Source: Conus ventricosus
Taxonomy: Eukaryota > Mollusca > Gastropoda > Neogastropoda > Conidae
DNA: 45,000 nt
Direction of reading: 5' to 3'
NCBI GenBank assembly: GCA_018398815.1
Contig: CM031601.1
Coordinates: 13,331,074-13,376,073 of the forward strand
Below the pieces are notes generated by a model. It was not told where the DNA came from, made no database searches, and saw only the letters and a program-made list of their open reading frames with translations. Positions 30,229 to 40,407 of this stretch are shown here, piece by piece (within the stretch, counting starts at the first letter, position 1; each line of letters opens with the position of its first letter). Position numbers and translations under genes: made by a program.

Positions 30229-32067
30229 CTGACAGTCCTTCCCCCACCACCCCCCCCCCCCCCCCCCCACCACCAACCTCCCTTCTCCATCCCCATTCTT
30301 CATCTACCCTCTGTACTCACGAGGGCGGACAACAGTAAAGGGGGAAGGGGAGGAAGTGGGGGAGCTGAAGCCTGTTTGGGAATACCTAGTAACGATATAG
30401 GAGTCTGCCTCATCTGTTTTGTGGGGAAGAGAGGTATGGGAGGGGAATGGGGGGGGGGGGGGGGGGGGGCAGGGGGGGATGGGAAGGGGGTTAAGTGGAA
30501 GTGATGGGCTGAGACGGTCAAGCGGGTGGAGATAGAGTTGCTGCTGGTGCAGGTTTACTTGTTTGCAGTGGTTTCCAATAACAGGCAAGTGTCATCCGTT
30601 CATCATGCTTTCATGTTCCCCTTCCCTCACTTCAGTCTCACCACTGTCAGGATGATGCTTTCCGTCAAATCTTATGGAAAGAACGGCAACATTGGACATA
30701 TGCCTGAAGATTATACCTTTTTTTTTCTTTTCTGTTGAAAAAAAAGTTAATTGCTGCGAATTGAATTCGTTTTATTTTACGATTTCAAACTTGTTGGTTC
30801 CTTTTCTATGGCTTCTCCCACGCGTTTCATTGACGACATAAGCTTGGCAAGACTGTGGCTCAGCGCCTGCCGGTGGGTAATCTGTGAGTGATGTTGGAGA
30901 GGTGGGGTAGTGGTAAAGGGTTGCAATTATCCTTCTGATTCTGCTCTTTGATGCGTCGTTATTTAAACATACACTTGTTAATTAATGAATATGCTCTTTC
31001 CTCCCTCCTATTTCAGAGAGTCAATAATCAAGAAAATGTAGTCTTAATGACTCCTGTTTAAGCGGGTGAATAAACGAAGGGGATAAGATTTTGCATTACA
31101 AAACAATCTGAAAGAACAGTCAGTTATTTTCATTTTGCGATTTGACAGATAATAGAATACATGAATTATGAAGGCAACAATGTATAAGCAGGTGTTTAGT
31201 GATCACATGAACAAAGGAAAAGATGATAATTTTGACACGACCTTTGCCAGAGTTAAAACGGGAGCTCCACTCTGCTCTAAATAGGCTGTTGAAATCTAAA
31301 GCAGGCTTCTTTCTTGAGTGCTTCCTTGAAATAAACGTGTTTTTTTTTTCTTTTTTAAGAATATAAAGATTAGATTCTGGGCATCCATCATCATATGAAA
31401 CCCGTCCTCAGAAACACTCATCTGTCGGATTCTTGTATATATTTTTCTTTTCTAAACTCATTTTCGAAATTTTCTGTTAAAAAAAAATCTGAAAGATATA
31501 TTGCTGTTCTTCAATGAATTACTTATACTACGAATATAAATATGCTGACATAATCCATTTATGTTTTTGAATGATTGAGATATCCGGTCAAAGCCAAATC
31601 CTGTGTCATCTAAAAAGCTGTTTATGTGATTAAGCCAATGGAAAAAGAAGATATCTTTCGTTTCCAGATTACTTTTGGATGCAGGTATTGCAGTATCATT
31701 CCAAAATCAGGTCATTCTTGCTTTTGTCTGGTCTGAAATAGGGCACATTACTATTTCTCCATCAGTCATGGGAGTCGCAGTACTGACACGGAAAAGAGAA
31801 AATGGAAGTCATTTGCTGGAACCTCTCCAAAAAACATTCTCTGCTCCTCCACATTCTACCTCCGTACACCAGCACTGGCATCGTCATCAAACGAAAAGCT
31901 CCAAACGGACACAACAGACAAATGTTTCTTTACTGTATGTGTCGAAGAGAACATTGACTTGAGTGCTTGATCGAACGCACATCTTTATCGCTTTAAAAAA
32001 AATGCCTCTTCAGCTGAATACTTGTCCCATTATTGTATTTCTGTTGTTTCTTTCTTTTTTCTTTTTT

Positions 32068-32070
<3 letters not shown>
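30229..32070. other. Unassigned sequence
   Basis: It holds a C-run (about 30,249-30,268), a G-run (about 30,449-30,469) in inverted relation, and AT-rich sequence from 30,700 on. Small frames (for example 31,675-31,962) lack recognisable domains. No gene, RNA or repeat was recognised in 30,720-32,070. Confidence 0.5.

Positions 32071-32101
<31 letters not shown>
32071..32101. repeat. Microsatellite (GA)n with G-run
   Basis: (GA)n followed by G10. Confidence 0.92.
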
Positions 32102-32403
32102 CATTATTGGTAACATATGCATCAGTTTTGCTGAGATTTTTGTTTTCCAACGTCCTCTAGTTTAAAGCAGAGATTAGCAGTTTTCTAGTTTAGCAGACGT
32201 GACTCTCCACCCGCAGTTCGAGCAGAGAAAATAAATTTGTCATCCTGTCTGGGCTTTGAACTTGTTTACCTTCCTTCGTTTCCCATCCAGGAGCAGATGA
32301 TTGACGTCTCAAGGCTAGCCCCAGTACGGCATGGCTCGCTCGATAAACTCTCGGGAATTCCAACCCGGATGCCTGGAGGTTTTGAAATGGGACTTTGCTG
32401 TCA

Positions 32404-32470
32404 CCTGGGAGTGGAGCTGACGTAGCGGTGATGGGACCGTCGCGGTCGGCTGGGCTACAGACAGCATTTT
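32404..32470 (+). repeat. Retroposon tail-like segment
   Basis: Contains GCGGTCGGCTGGGCTA, shared exactly with the 3' tail of the full-size LINE at 25,829-25,844, plus a similar GATGGGACC-type lead-in and CAGCATT end. No retroposon body was identified upstream. Confidence 0.5.
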
Positions 32471-32639
32471 CTGGCAGTTTAGAGGGCGGGATACGTCTCA
32501 CGTCTTCCAAAGAACATTTTTTTGTCTTCTGTCACCGACAGTTAAAGCTCGACGAAAGTTCATGGTTTCCCAGTGTTGACTTCTATCTTCCACTCAGAAT
32601 GGAGGCGAGCTGCTTTGCTAATTTTTAAATGTTGTAGGA

Positions 32640-32776
32640 GAAGGAGCGGAGGTGAAGGAGAGGAGAGGGAGGGAGAAAAAGAGAAAGGAGGAGGAGGAGG
32701 AGGAGGACAGAGACAGACGGACGGACGGACGGACAGACAGACAGACAGACAGAAGACAAGACAGACAGACAAAGTA
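32640..32776. repeat. Purine-rich GGA repeats and (GACA)n
   Basis: GGAGGA-rich stretch (32,640-32,706) passing into GGAC and GACA tetramers (32,712-32,776). Confidence 0.88.
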
Positions 32777-32854
32777 TTTGGACCCGTCCGTCGATCAGCT
32801 GTGATGAAATAGCTTCACTCAGAACAGCCCGTGAGAGGACTGGCCTCTTCTCAC

Positions 32855-32925
32855 GTCGTGACAGCGCTGACAGGTCCCTGTGTGGTTGGACTGGCTATGG
32901 TGATGGAAGTGGAAGCAACATTGAA
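32855..32925 (+). repeat. Second retroposon tail-like segment
   Basis: Shares with the LINE tail the order CGTGACAGC, CTGA, GGTCCCT, GTGGTTGGACTGGCTAT and AGCAACATT. It is more diverged than the copy at 32,404. Confidence 0.4.
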
Positions 32926-33109
32926 AGCTCTGATCCTTTCAACTTTAGTGCCAGATGTAAACTGACTATTTCAGTCATGTCACAAACATAAACCGATCCA
33001 AAGGAAAGCTATGGTCAGATCTGTGGCCCATTGTTGAAAGAAGATAAAGGGAAATTACACCAAAGTGTGAAATTGTGACCGTTTGTCTTCATCACACACA
33101 GTGGGGCGA

Positions 33110-33172
33110 GTCCTTTTTTTTTCTTTTCGCTTTCTTTTTCTTTTCTTTTTTTTTTCTTTTTTTTTTTTATCT
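33110..33172. repeat. T-rich tract with C interruptions
   Basis: T-runs broken by single C or GC; the lysine/arginine frame on the minus strand is its translation. A GAA/AAGA-rich stretch follows at about 33,320-33,400. Confidence 0.85.
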
Positions 33173-33484
33173 TTAAGAAAGGAGAATGTGACGAGCGTAG
33201 AACTCGAATGACTGAAAAAAAATCTGTCAAGAAACGTGGACTCCACAATGGTTGTTGGTGAAAGGAATTATCTTCTCCCTCTCCCAGGCAGTCTCTGAAC
33301 GGCCACTGACAAACAAAGAAACTACAACAGAAGAAGATCAAGAAGAAGAAGATCAAAAGGAGGAGAGAAGAAGAAGATCAAGGAGAAGAAGAAGCAGCAG
33401 CAGAGGTTTTAAGAGAGTGCAGACCTCCATTAAGGTCGAACGGATCTTAGATTCGCGCATTTATCCGGATCCTTTCCAAAACTC

Positions 33485-33485
33485 T

Positions 33486-33534
<49 letters not shown>

Positions 33535-33640
33535 TGAGTGAGTGAGTGAGTGAGTGGTAGTGAGTGAGTGAGTGAGTGAGTGAGTGAGTGAGTGAGTGAG
33601 TGAGTGAGTGAGTGAGTGAGTGAGAGGGAGAGGGAGGGAG
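33485..33640. repeat. Microsatellite (GT)n(GAGT)n
   Basis: (GT)n at 33,486-33,532 followed by about 21 GAGT tetramers with one GTGGTA break, then GAGGGA repeats. Confidence 0.95.
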
Positions 33641-33654
33641 GGATTTCGCTGCAA

Positions 33655-33905
33655 CAATATCCAAATGTCAGAACACTAGCAGTCAGCAGGACGGACGTTG
33701 AAGGGCCGACAATTCAATACTGTCGCAGGCATGAACAAAGCCTCTGCACCCCATCCCTCCCCACCCCTCGCACCCTCCCTCACAACACTCCTGCTGCCGC
33801 CCTCTCCCGCATACTCACTGCCCAGTATCCCTCGCCTTTCATGCCCCTCGCCGTCGCCACTCCGTTGATGGCTTCTCTCGTAATCTGCCGCACACGGTCC
33901 CGTGT
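33655..33905 (+). repeat. Diverged interspersed repeat, copy A
   Basis: Starts ATCCAAATGTCAGAACACT and, about 180 bp on, has CCTTTCATGCCCCTCGCCGTC. The same two landmarks in the same order lie at 36,970-37,165. Both copies directly follow a long microsatellite. No coding frame is shared. Its function is unknown. Confidence 0.55.
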
Positions 33906-33993
33906 CTGCAACTGCACAGTGGGCGGGTCTCCCTTTGCCCCGTCATGTGGGGAGGGCAGTATTGTGTAGCAAGAGGGGAGGCCATCCATGGAC

Positions 33994-34885
33994 TTTGCGA
34001 TGTTCTGACCCCCCCCCCCCCCCCTCCTAAGGGTCTGCACTGTCCTTTTTAGCGCTGTACTGACCTCCCTTCTAAGGTCTGCACTGTCGTTTTTAGCGCT
34101 GTACTGACCCCCCTCCTAAAGGTCTGCACTGTCCTTTTTAGCGCTCTACTGACCCCCCTCCTAAAGGTCTGCACTGTCCTTTTTAGCGCTGTACTGACCT
34201 CCCTTCTAAGGTCTGCACTGTCCTTTTTAGCGCTGTACTGACCCCGCTCCTAAGGTCTGCATTGTCCTTTTTAGCGCTGTACTGATCCCCTCCAAAAGGT
34301 CTCACTGTCCTTTTTAGCGCTGTACTGACCCCCTCCTAAGGTCTGCACTGTCCTTTTTAGCGCTGTACTGACCCCCCTCCTAAGGTCTACACTGTCCTTT
34401 TTAGCGCTGTACTGACCCCCCTCCTAAGGTCTGCACTGTCCTTTTTAGCGCTGTACTGACCCCCCTCAAGGTCTGCACTGTCCTTTTTAGCGCTGTACTG
34501 ACCCCCCTCCTAAGGTCTGGACTGTCCTTTTTAGCGCTGTACTGACCCCCCCTCCTAAGGTCTGCACTGTCCTTTTTAGCGCTGTACTGACCCCCCTCCT
34601 AAGGTCTGCACTGTCCTTTTTAGCGCTGTACTGACCCCCCTCCTAAGGTCTGGACTGTCCTTTTTAGCGCTGTACTGACCCCCCTCCTAAGGTCTGCACT
34701 GTCCTTTTTAGCGCTGTACTGACCCCCCTCCTAAGGTCTGCACTGTCCTTTTTAGCGCTGTACTGACCCCCCTCCTAAGGTCTGCACTGTCCTTTTTATC
34801 GCTGTACTGACCCCCCTCCTAAGGTCTGCACTGTCCTTTTTAGCGCTGTACTGACCCCCCCTCCTAAAGGTCAGCACTGTCCTTT
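33994..34885. repeat. Minisatellite, 44-bp unit, about 20 copies
   Basis: The unit joins CTGACCCCCCTCCTAAGGTC to the core CACTGTCCTTTTTAGCGCTG. The left copies vary in the C-run and TCTAAGG/CTAAAGG forms. It shares its core with the next array. Confidence 0.96.
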
Positions 34886-35192
34886 TTAGCGCTGTGGCCG
34901 CAACCTTGTTCAGCACTGTCCTTTTTAGCACTGTGGCTGCAACCTTGTTCAGCACTGTCCTTTTTAGCGCTGTGGCTGCAACCTTGTTCAGCACTGTCCT
35001 TTTTAGCGCTGTGGCTGCAACCTTGTTCAGCACTGTCCTTTTAGCACTGTGGCTGCAACCTTGTTCAGCACTGTCCTTTTTAGCACTGTGGCTGCAACCT
35101 TGTTCAGCACTGTCCTTTTTAGCGCTGTGGCTGCAACCTTGTTCAGCACTGTCCTTTTTAGCACTGTGGCTGCAACCTTGTTCAGCACTGTC
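34867..35192. repeat. Minisatellite, 39-bp unit, about 8 copies
   Basis: The unit combines the same CACTGTCCTTTTTAGCGCTG core with TGGCTGCAACCTTGTTCAG in place of the ACTGACCCCCC part. GCGCTG and GCACTG variants alternate irregularly. Open frames on both strands follow from the unit length of 39 and are not genes. Confidence 0.96.
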
Positions 35193-35899
35193 GGCAGGTG
35201 AACTGCAGCTGCTCCCGTCTCGGATGTTCATGTCACAGTGGAGTCGGCCTTTGTGTAAGCCCTCCCGCCGCCCCTCTCTTTCCCTGTATCACCTCGCCTT
35301 CACGCCCACCTCCACCGTATCTCTCCATCTCCCTCCCTCCATCAGCCTCTGTTCTTCCTTCTGCCCTGTTTGGTTTCTTAACTTATCAACATAAAACCGA
35401 GGCTAAAATGGAAAATGAAGTGTATTTACTTGATCGATCTTTGAGTTACTTCCCTTTGCATGTCTATTTACAAATGCATTTTGTTGAAAACGGTTGGTAG
35501 CAACCGTGTCCCCCAGCAGCCAGCGTTGTGTTTATTGACGTTTTACTTTCTGTTAATTTCATGTGTTTGTGCTCACCAGCAAGAGCCCAGTGATGAAATC
35601 TACAGGACAGTGTGAGGGACGGACGAAGGGCGGGCGTGCCAGTCCCAGTGTGTATGCTGTCGCCCAGCGTTTGGATTTCTGTGCTTAGAAACTAGACAAA
35701 GCCCAACTCCTGCACAGAAGTGAATTCCCGAATGGTGATGACAGATTGAAATGAGTCTGGCTGCCTGTACTCAAAATGCTGCTGTTTGTTATATACGAAA
35801 GCGCCGACCGTTCGAAGAGTATTATCATCAGCTTTAAACTGACAGGGTCATATACACGCACACATTTACATCGATTACTGACAAACACGCGGTAACATC
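35193..35899. other. Unassigned sequence
   Basis: C-rich at 35,260-35,360, then mixed. No gene, RNA or repeat recognised. Confidence 0.45.
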
Positions 35900-36043
35900 G
35901 AGGCCTGGTTTTATTTCATTTACATGACAAGTATTGGATAACATCAAGTCATGTTTTACTACCACATGACAAGTATTGGATAACATCAAGTCATGATTTA
36001 CTACCACATGACAAGTGTTGGGTAACATCAGGTCATGATTTAC
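35900..36043. repeat. Minisatellite, 42-bp unit, about 3.5 copies
   Basis: The core CCACATGACAAGTATTGGAT followed by AACATCAAGTCATG recurs every 42 bp. Confidence 0.93.
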
Positions 36044-36280
36044 TCCTACACTTCAATATGGATCTATGATGCCAGTGGACGGCACTTTATTGGAGTCTTT
36101 AACTCGGCATGATTTGACATGATGCATAGCGTTTTCCCGTGTTTCTCTTCATTAGCCTGTCAGTTTTCACACCTATCTTTCTATGTCTATCGTCGTTGTC
36201 TTAGTTTTTGCTGGTTTTATTTTCGTTGCGCATTTCTTGTCCAACGTTCTATTTTCATTATTTTCGTCAATTTTGGATAG
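36044..36280. other. Unassigned sequence
   Basis: AT-rich and mixed sequence without a recognisable feature. Confidence 0.4.
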
Positions 36281-36395
36281 CAGTCACTGTTTGAAAATGA
36301 TGATGTTGGTTGAGTGCAGGAGCTTGCTTTCTTTGTGACAGCAGTCACTGAAAATGATGACGTTGGTTGAGTGCTGGAGCTTGCTTTCTTTGTTG
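36281..36395. repeat. Two-copy tandem duplication, about 60 bp
   Basis: CAGTCACTG followed by AAAATGATGA(T/C)GTTGGTTG and GGAGCTTGCTTTCTTTGT occurs at 36,281 and again at 36,342. The first copy carries four extra bases. Confidence 0.9.
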
Positions 36396-36521
36396 TGCTC
36401 ACGGTTCTTCGCATTGTTGGCGCAATATTTTGGAATTGGTCAGCTTGAGCTAAATGTTTGTTTAATCCTACACACTGACTGAATGAAACAATTTACTGTC
36501 GGATTAACATAGTGTTGTACT

Positions 36522-36525
36522 GACA

Positions 36526-36567
<42 letters not shown>

Positions 36568-36631
36568 ACCACACACACATACACACACACACACCCACGC
36601 ACACGCCCACACACACGCACACACGCACACG

Positions 36632-36664
<33 letters not shown>

Positions 36665-36735
36665 GCACACACATACACTTACTCTATCAGCCTATCTATC
36701 TATCTGTCTATGTATCTGTCTGTCTATCTGTCTAC
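36522..36735. repeat. Microsatellites (CA)n and (CTAT)n
   Basis: Long CA array with ACCA, TACA and CGCA breaks to about 36,677, then CTAT/CTGT tetramers to 36,733. Confidence 0.94.
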
Positions 36736-36768
36736 ACACACACACACACACACGCACCCACTCACTCA

Positions 36769-36844
<76 letters not shown>

Positions 36845-36892
36845 TACACACATACAGAGAGAGAGAGAGAGAGAGAGTGAGAGTGAGTGAGT

Positions 36893-36954
<62 letters not shown>

Positions 36955-36955
36955 G
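36736..36955. repeat. Compound microsatellite (CA)n(CT)n(CA)n(GA)n
   Basis: CA, CT (about 36,770-36,789), CA (about 36,790-36,852) and GA (about 36,856-36,951) blocks in one locus. The block order is like the locus at 17,933-18,246. Confidence 0.95.
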
Positions 36956-36964
36956 CAGGTTAGG

Positions 36965-37310
36965 AAAATAGATCCAAATGTCAGGAACACTTACTGTCAG
37001 TTGGAAGGCTGTTGAAGTGTCGACGCCCCCTCTCCTTGTGCGGCCATCAACACCTCGCCTGCAACCTCCCCCCCCCCCCCCCCCCCCTCGCCACCAACTG
37101 GTTCCCACATTCCCTGTGCCCCTGCCCCAGTTGCCTGCTTTCATTCCCCTCGCTGTCACCATGCTCTTTTATCTCTCCTCTCAGACACGCCCCCGCCCCC
37201 ATCGCCCACTCTCCCTACCCCCTTCACCCCCCCTCCTCCCCTCCCCCCTTCCTGCCAGAAGCTTGCGTTTCATTCCACTGGCTGTCAGCATGCTTTTTAT
37301 CTTCTCTCTC
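36965..37310 (+). repeat. Diverged interspersed repeat, copy B, with internal duplication
   Basis: Partner of 33,655-33,905, with ATCCAAATGTCAGGAACACT and then CTTTCATTCCCCTCGCTGTC. In this copy the second part is duplicated: TTTCATTCC(C/A)CT(C/G)GCTGTCA(C/G)CATGCT occurs near 37,139 and near 37,269. Confidence 0.55.
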
Positions 37311-38090
37311 AGACTCCCTCACCCACCCCTTTCCCCAACCCTACCCCAGTCCCCCACCCCCATCCCTGGGAGGTGAAGAAAGGGGGTGGGTGGGGGGGTG
37401 GTGGTGGAGGGCCTGCCGTCTTTGGGTCTTGATTCAATGTCAGGGAGGGGAGGGAGGGACTCGGTGCCTGTGGTATTCCTAGAGAACCAGGGCAAAGGGA
37501 ATGATTCGAAGAAAACAGCCATTTTGTGACCAGTGTATGAAAATCGGCTTCGCTGAGACGGGAAGCGAAAAACAGGAAGAGTGAGGAAGGAAGTTAACTG
37601 CCTCCATGTAGTAGATAATCGTAGGAAACTGGACTTTTGCTCCTGTGTTTCAAGTTAAGTCAGTACAACCTTGAGTTAATCTGACTCTAAATTGGTTTCA
37701 GTCCGTTTCAAGTTATTAACAGGGAGGCAACGTTTTGCTCCCTTGCAGTAAATGACATCTAAATAAGGTAAGGTTTATATTAAGCCAATGGAAATTGGAC
37801 CCGGATAAAACATGGCAGATTTGGATTTTGGGGTCGGGATCAAAACGTTTGTCGCTTGCTTTCTTATCCGCATTGTCCACAGATCTAAATCTAAGGTAAG
37901 TGTTGTTCCTGTGTAATGAATAATGAATATGTAGTGTAGCCTTTGCTCCCCAAAGGGTACCTTTTACGCATTTTTGCTTTCTCTCCCCTCCGCGTTTTGC
38001 TATGAAACGGAGAGTTACATTTCAGTGTTCGAAGCTTGTTCAGTTTATTGTAATACTAGGAAAGTCAAGCAAAGTAAAAAAATTTTCAGA
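37311..38090. other. Unassigned sequence
   Basis: Purine-rich around 37,375-37,460, mixed afterwards. No gene, RNA or repeat was recognised. Confidence 0.45.
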
Positions 38091-38145
38091 GCGCGCGCGC
38101 ACACACACACACACACGCACACGCACACACACATGCGCGCGCGCG
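38091..38145. repeat. Microsatellite (GC)n(AC)n(GC)n
   Basis: GCGCGC on both sides of an AC array, making the locus nearly self-complementary at its ends. Confidence 0.93.
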
Positions 38146-38545
38146 GTCCAATCTTAATATAGTTAAATGAAAAGGTGTAGCAGTCGTTTTGTTCCTTCAA
38201 AGTATCATTGTTTAGAAGGCCGTAATGGGAGACAAGTGCGAGTTGTCGCAGTGTCACAGAGATAACTGCAAGACAAGCAGTGACTCGGTCTTCTGTGGTT
38301 CGTTGGTACCGTTGCTCATGCGTTGCCAGTATTCATCGTATTTCAGTGTTGTCTTTCTGCATAGGAAGTCGGCCTGTGCGAACCAGATCTTGGTATCTGT
38401 TGAAACATCCTGTGACCACAGCCGCACTGTGCCTGTGTTCATCGTCTTCTGGAACTCGCACCGTTCAGACGTCGGGCTCTTTCAGCACACGCAGAGCTCA
38501 TACCTTATCTTTCACTTCTTTTTACTCTTTTTTTTTTTAATTCGT
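38146..38545. other. Unassigned sequence with open frames on both strands
   Basis: 38,225-38,510 is open on the + strand (beginning MGDKCELSQCHRDNCKTSSD) and partly on the minus strand (38,254-38,442). Composition is less biased than the surroundings, so an exon or a decayed element cannot be excluded. No domain or clear splice pair was recognised, and the + frame runs into T-rich repeat. Confidence 0.3.
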
Positions 38546-38822
38546 ATTTTCTTTACTGTCGTCTACTGGTTTTTTTTCTCTCTCTCCATTCTTCTATTTT
38601 TCTTTACCGTCGTCTACTGTTTGTTTGTTTTTTCTCCTTTCTCCATTCTTCTTCTTGTTTTTCTTTACTGTCGTCTACTGTTTTTTCCCCCCATTCTTCT
38701 TCTTATTTTTCTTTCCTGTCTTCTGTTGTTGTTTTTTCCATTCTTATTTTTCTTTACTGTCGTCTACTGCCCCCCCCCCCCCCCATTCTTCTTCTTATTT
38801 TTCTTTCCTGTCGTCTGCTGTC
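38546..38822. repeat. Degenerate minisatellite, about 6 copies
   Basis: TTTCTTTACTGTCGTCTACT recurs at irregular 35-60 bp spacing with T-runs and CCATTCTTCTTCTT between copies. A C-run lies at about 38,770-38,783. Confidence 0.85.
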
Positions 38823-38853
38823 TTTCTGCCTTTGTGGACCCGTGTTCGTCTCT

Positions 38854-38854
<1 letters not shown>

Positions 38855-38891
<37 letters not shown>
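38855..38891. repeat. C37 homopolymer
   Basis: Uninterrupted C-run; the assembled length is unlikely to be exact. Confidence 0.95.
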
Positions 38892-38892
<1 letters not shown>

Positions 38893-39433
38893 AAACCTCA
38901 TTGCGTGTTTTTTCCTGTTCACAAATTATAACACGACATCTTCGTGCACTTCCGGAGTGGACAGCAACCGGCGATTCTGCCGTGTGTATTTTGGCACATG
39001 GCTTTGGCTTTACATGCTTTTATGAGGCAGTTGAACGTTTTCAAAATTTGGGAGTAAGGAATCAAGGGGAACAATTCCTGGGGCTCTCGGCACAGCTTAG
39101 AGTTATCTACCATGGCTGTCAGTTATTCAGCTGTCACGTCATATTTTACTTTCTTTCTTCGTTTCTTTCTCTTTCTTTCCAGGATGTATTTTTATTTGTG
39201 ATCTGTGTTGAGCGTGTGAAGGTGCGCCTCCCCCCCCCCCCCCCCCCCCCCCGCATGAGTTTGACAGCCCGGAAAAATTTTGTGATGTCAGCTGGGGCAA
39301 ACTGTTCTGTAGTTTCCTGCTGCTTAGTTTTAGTAACAGCACAACGCAGGGAAATGTAGTAGCAAATGGTTATTGAGTTGGAACTGTATGCAGTATGTAC
39401 CTGGTACCTGGTTGTAGTGTTCAACTTGCTGTC
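38892..39433. other. Unassigned sequence with a C-run
   Basis: Mixed sequence with a C-run at 39,229-39,252. No gene recognised. Confidence 0.4.
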
Positions 39434-39477
39434 AGTCCTGATACGGCCGCCGTGTTGGGCTGTGCTGTAAACAGCGT
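39434..39477 (+). repeat. Retroposon tail-like segment, weak
   Basis: CCTGATACGGCC followed by GTGTTGGGCTGTGCTGTAAACAG-like sequence resembles the LINE tail at 25,813-25,850. The match is patchy. Confidence 0.3.
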
Positions 39478-39562
39478 GGTGGTTTGAGCGGGTCCGGTCA
39501 CATGAAAGAACCTTTAATGGCTGGATGTGAATGAATCTTTAATCACTTGATGTGAATAAATA

Positions 39563-40407
39563 GGGGTTTTTTGTGTTTTTTTGCTGTTCCAACCTCTGCG
39601 CCACCTCAGAGGCAGTGCCCCCACGCCGCTCATTCCGACACCCCGTCCACAGCCACAGACCGGTCGGCCCCGCCGCAGCCCCGCACCAGCAATCCGCAGG
39701 GAGCAGTCAATGTCAAGTCGTCAAGAGGCAACCCACCGGAGGAGACACTGCACTGCTGCCGAGTCACTTCGGTGGTGTTCAGGGTGCCTGTTCTGATCTA
39801 ACTTACGCAGGACACCACCTACTAAGCCCCCTACTAATAATTGCTTAGTCGCGGAGCCGGCGTGAGTGAGCTCTCCCTCCGGAGGGCGCCACTACGTCCG
39901 TCCAACGATAGCCCCCATGGACTCGCCGATACCGGTGACCCCGACGGAGCCAAACCAAGACCACAGACGTGGAGAGGACATCGAAACTGAGGTCACCATG
40001 AGAGCTGGGCATGAAGGGCCACAGAATTCGAGACATTTTTTTTTAAATGCTGATTGATGAGAATGAGGATGATTAAGATGACGCTACGGATTTCCATTTC
40101 GGTCTGAGACTACATGACAGGGCTGTACTCTTCGCTTCCTTTCATAATATATCCCGGCGTCGACCAGGCCCGAGAGATACAGGCACCTGCAGTGTTGGTC
40201 AGGAAATTTGAGCAACACTCTCAGAAACGCATCCATTAAGTGGATGAAACTCGACTGTGTGGTCCCAGTCTTCCCAACTGAGTCCGCAGCAAACTCAACT
40301 CTGGGTAGGAGCCGGTCGGGGCAGAAAAACCCACATGACTGATGGGATTCGAACCCACGACCTTCCAGCCGGGAATCCGCGACGCTAACCACTTCGCCAC
40401 GGCGGCT
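39563..40407 (-). mobile_element. tRNA-headed retroposon (SINE-like), about 845 bp
   Basis: On the minus strand it begins AGCCGCCGTGGCGAAGTGG with a good A box and a perfect B box, and ends in an A-rich tail next to GCAAAAAAACACAAAAAACC. Identical minisatellite sequence lies on both sides. That supports one insertion, though a SINE of about 380 bp plus a second element is also possible: a T-run (A-run on the minus strand) lies at 40,036-40,045. Length exceeds that of ordinary SINEs. The body between 39,590 and 39,960 is GC-rich and has no recognisable coding frame. The candidate duplication ATTYATTCACAYC cannot be told apart from the array itself. Confidence 0.65.
40345..40399 (-). promoter_or_regulatory. 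RNA polymerase III A and B boxes of the SINE
   Basis: The A box TGGCGAAGTGG lies at 40,389-40,399 and the B box GGTTCGAATCC at 40,345-40,355 on the minus strand. Spacing and order fit a tRNA-type internal promoter. The intervening part does not fold as a normal tRNA with an obvious anticodon, so this is a SINE head and not a tRNA gene. Confidence 0.82.

Noticed and set aside
34752..35394. Repetitive frames on both strands (SAKKDSAEQGCSH and TLFSTVLFSAVAA)
   Set aside because: Products of the 39-bp minisatellite unit, open on both strands.
38225..39025. 266-codon + strand frame as a host membrane protein
   Set aside because: The hydrophobic part is translated T-rich minisatellite. The first 95 codons are less biased but have no recognisable domain, so only a low-confidence note was kept.
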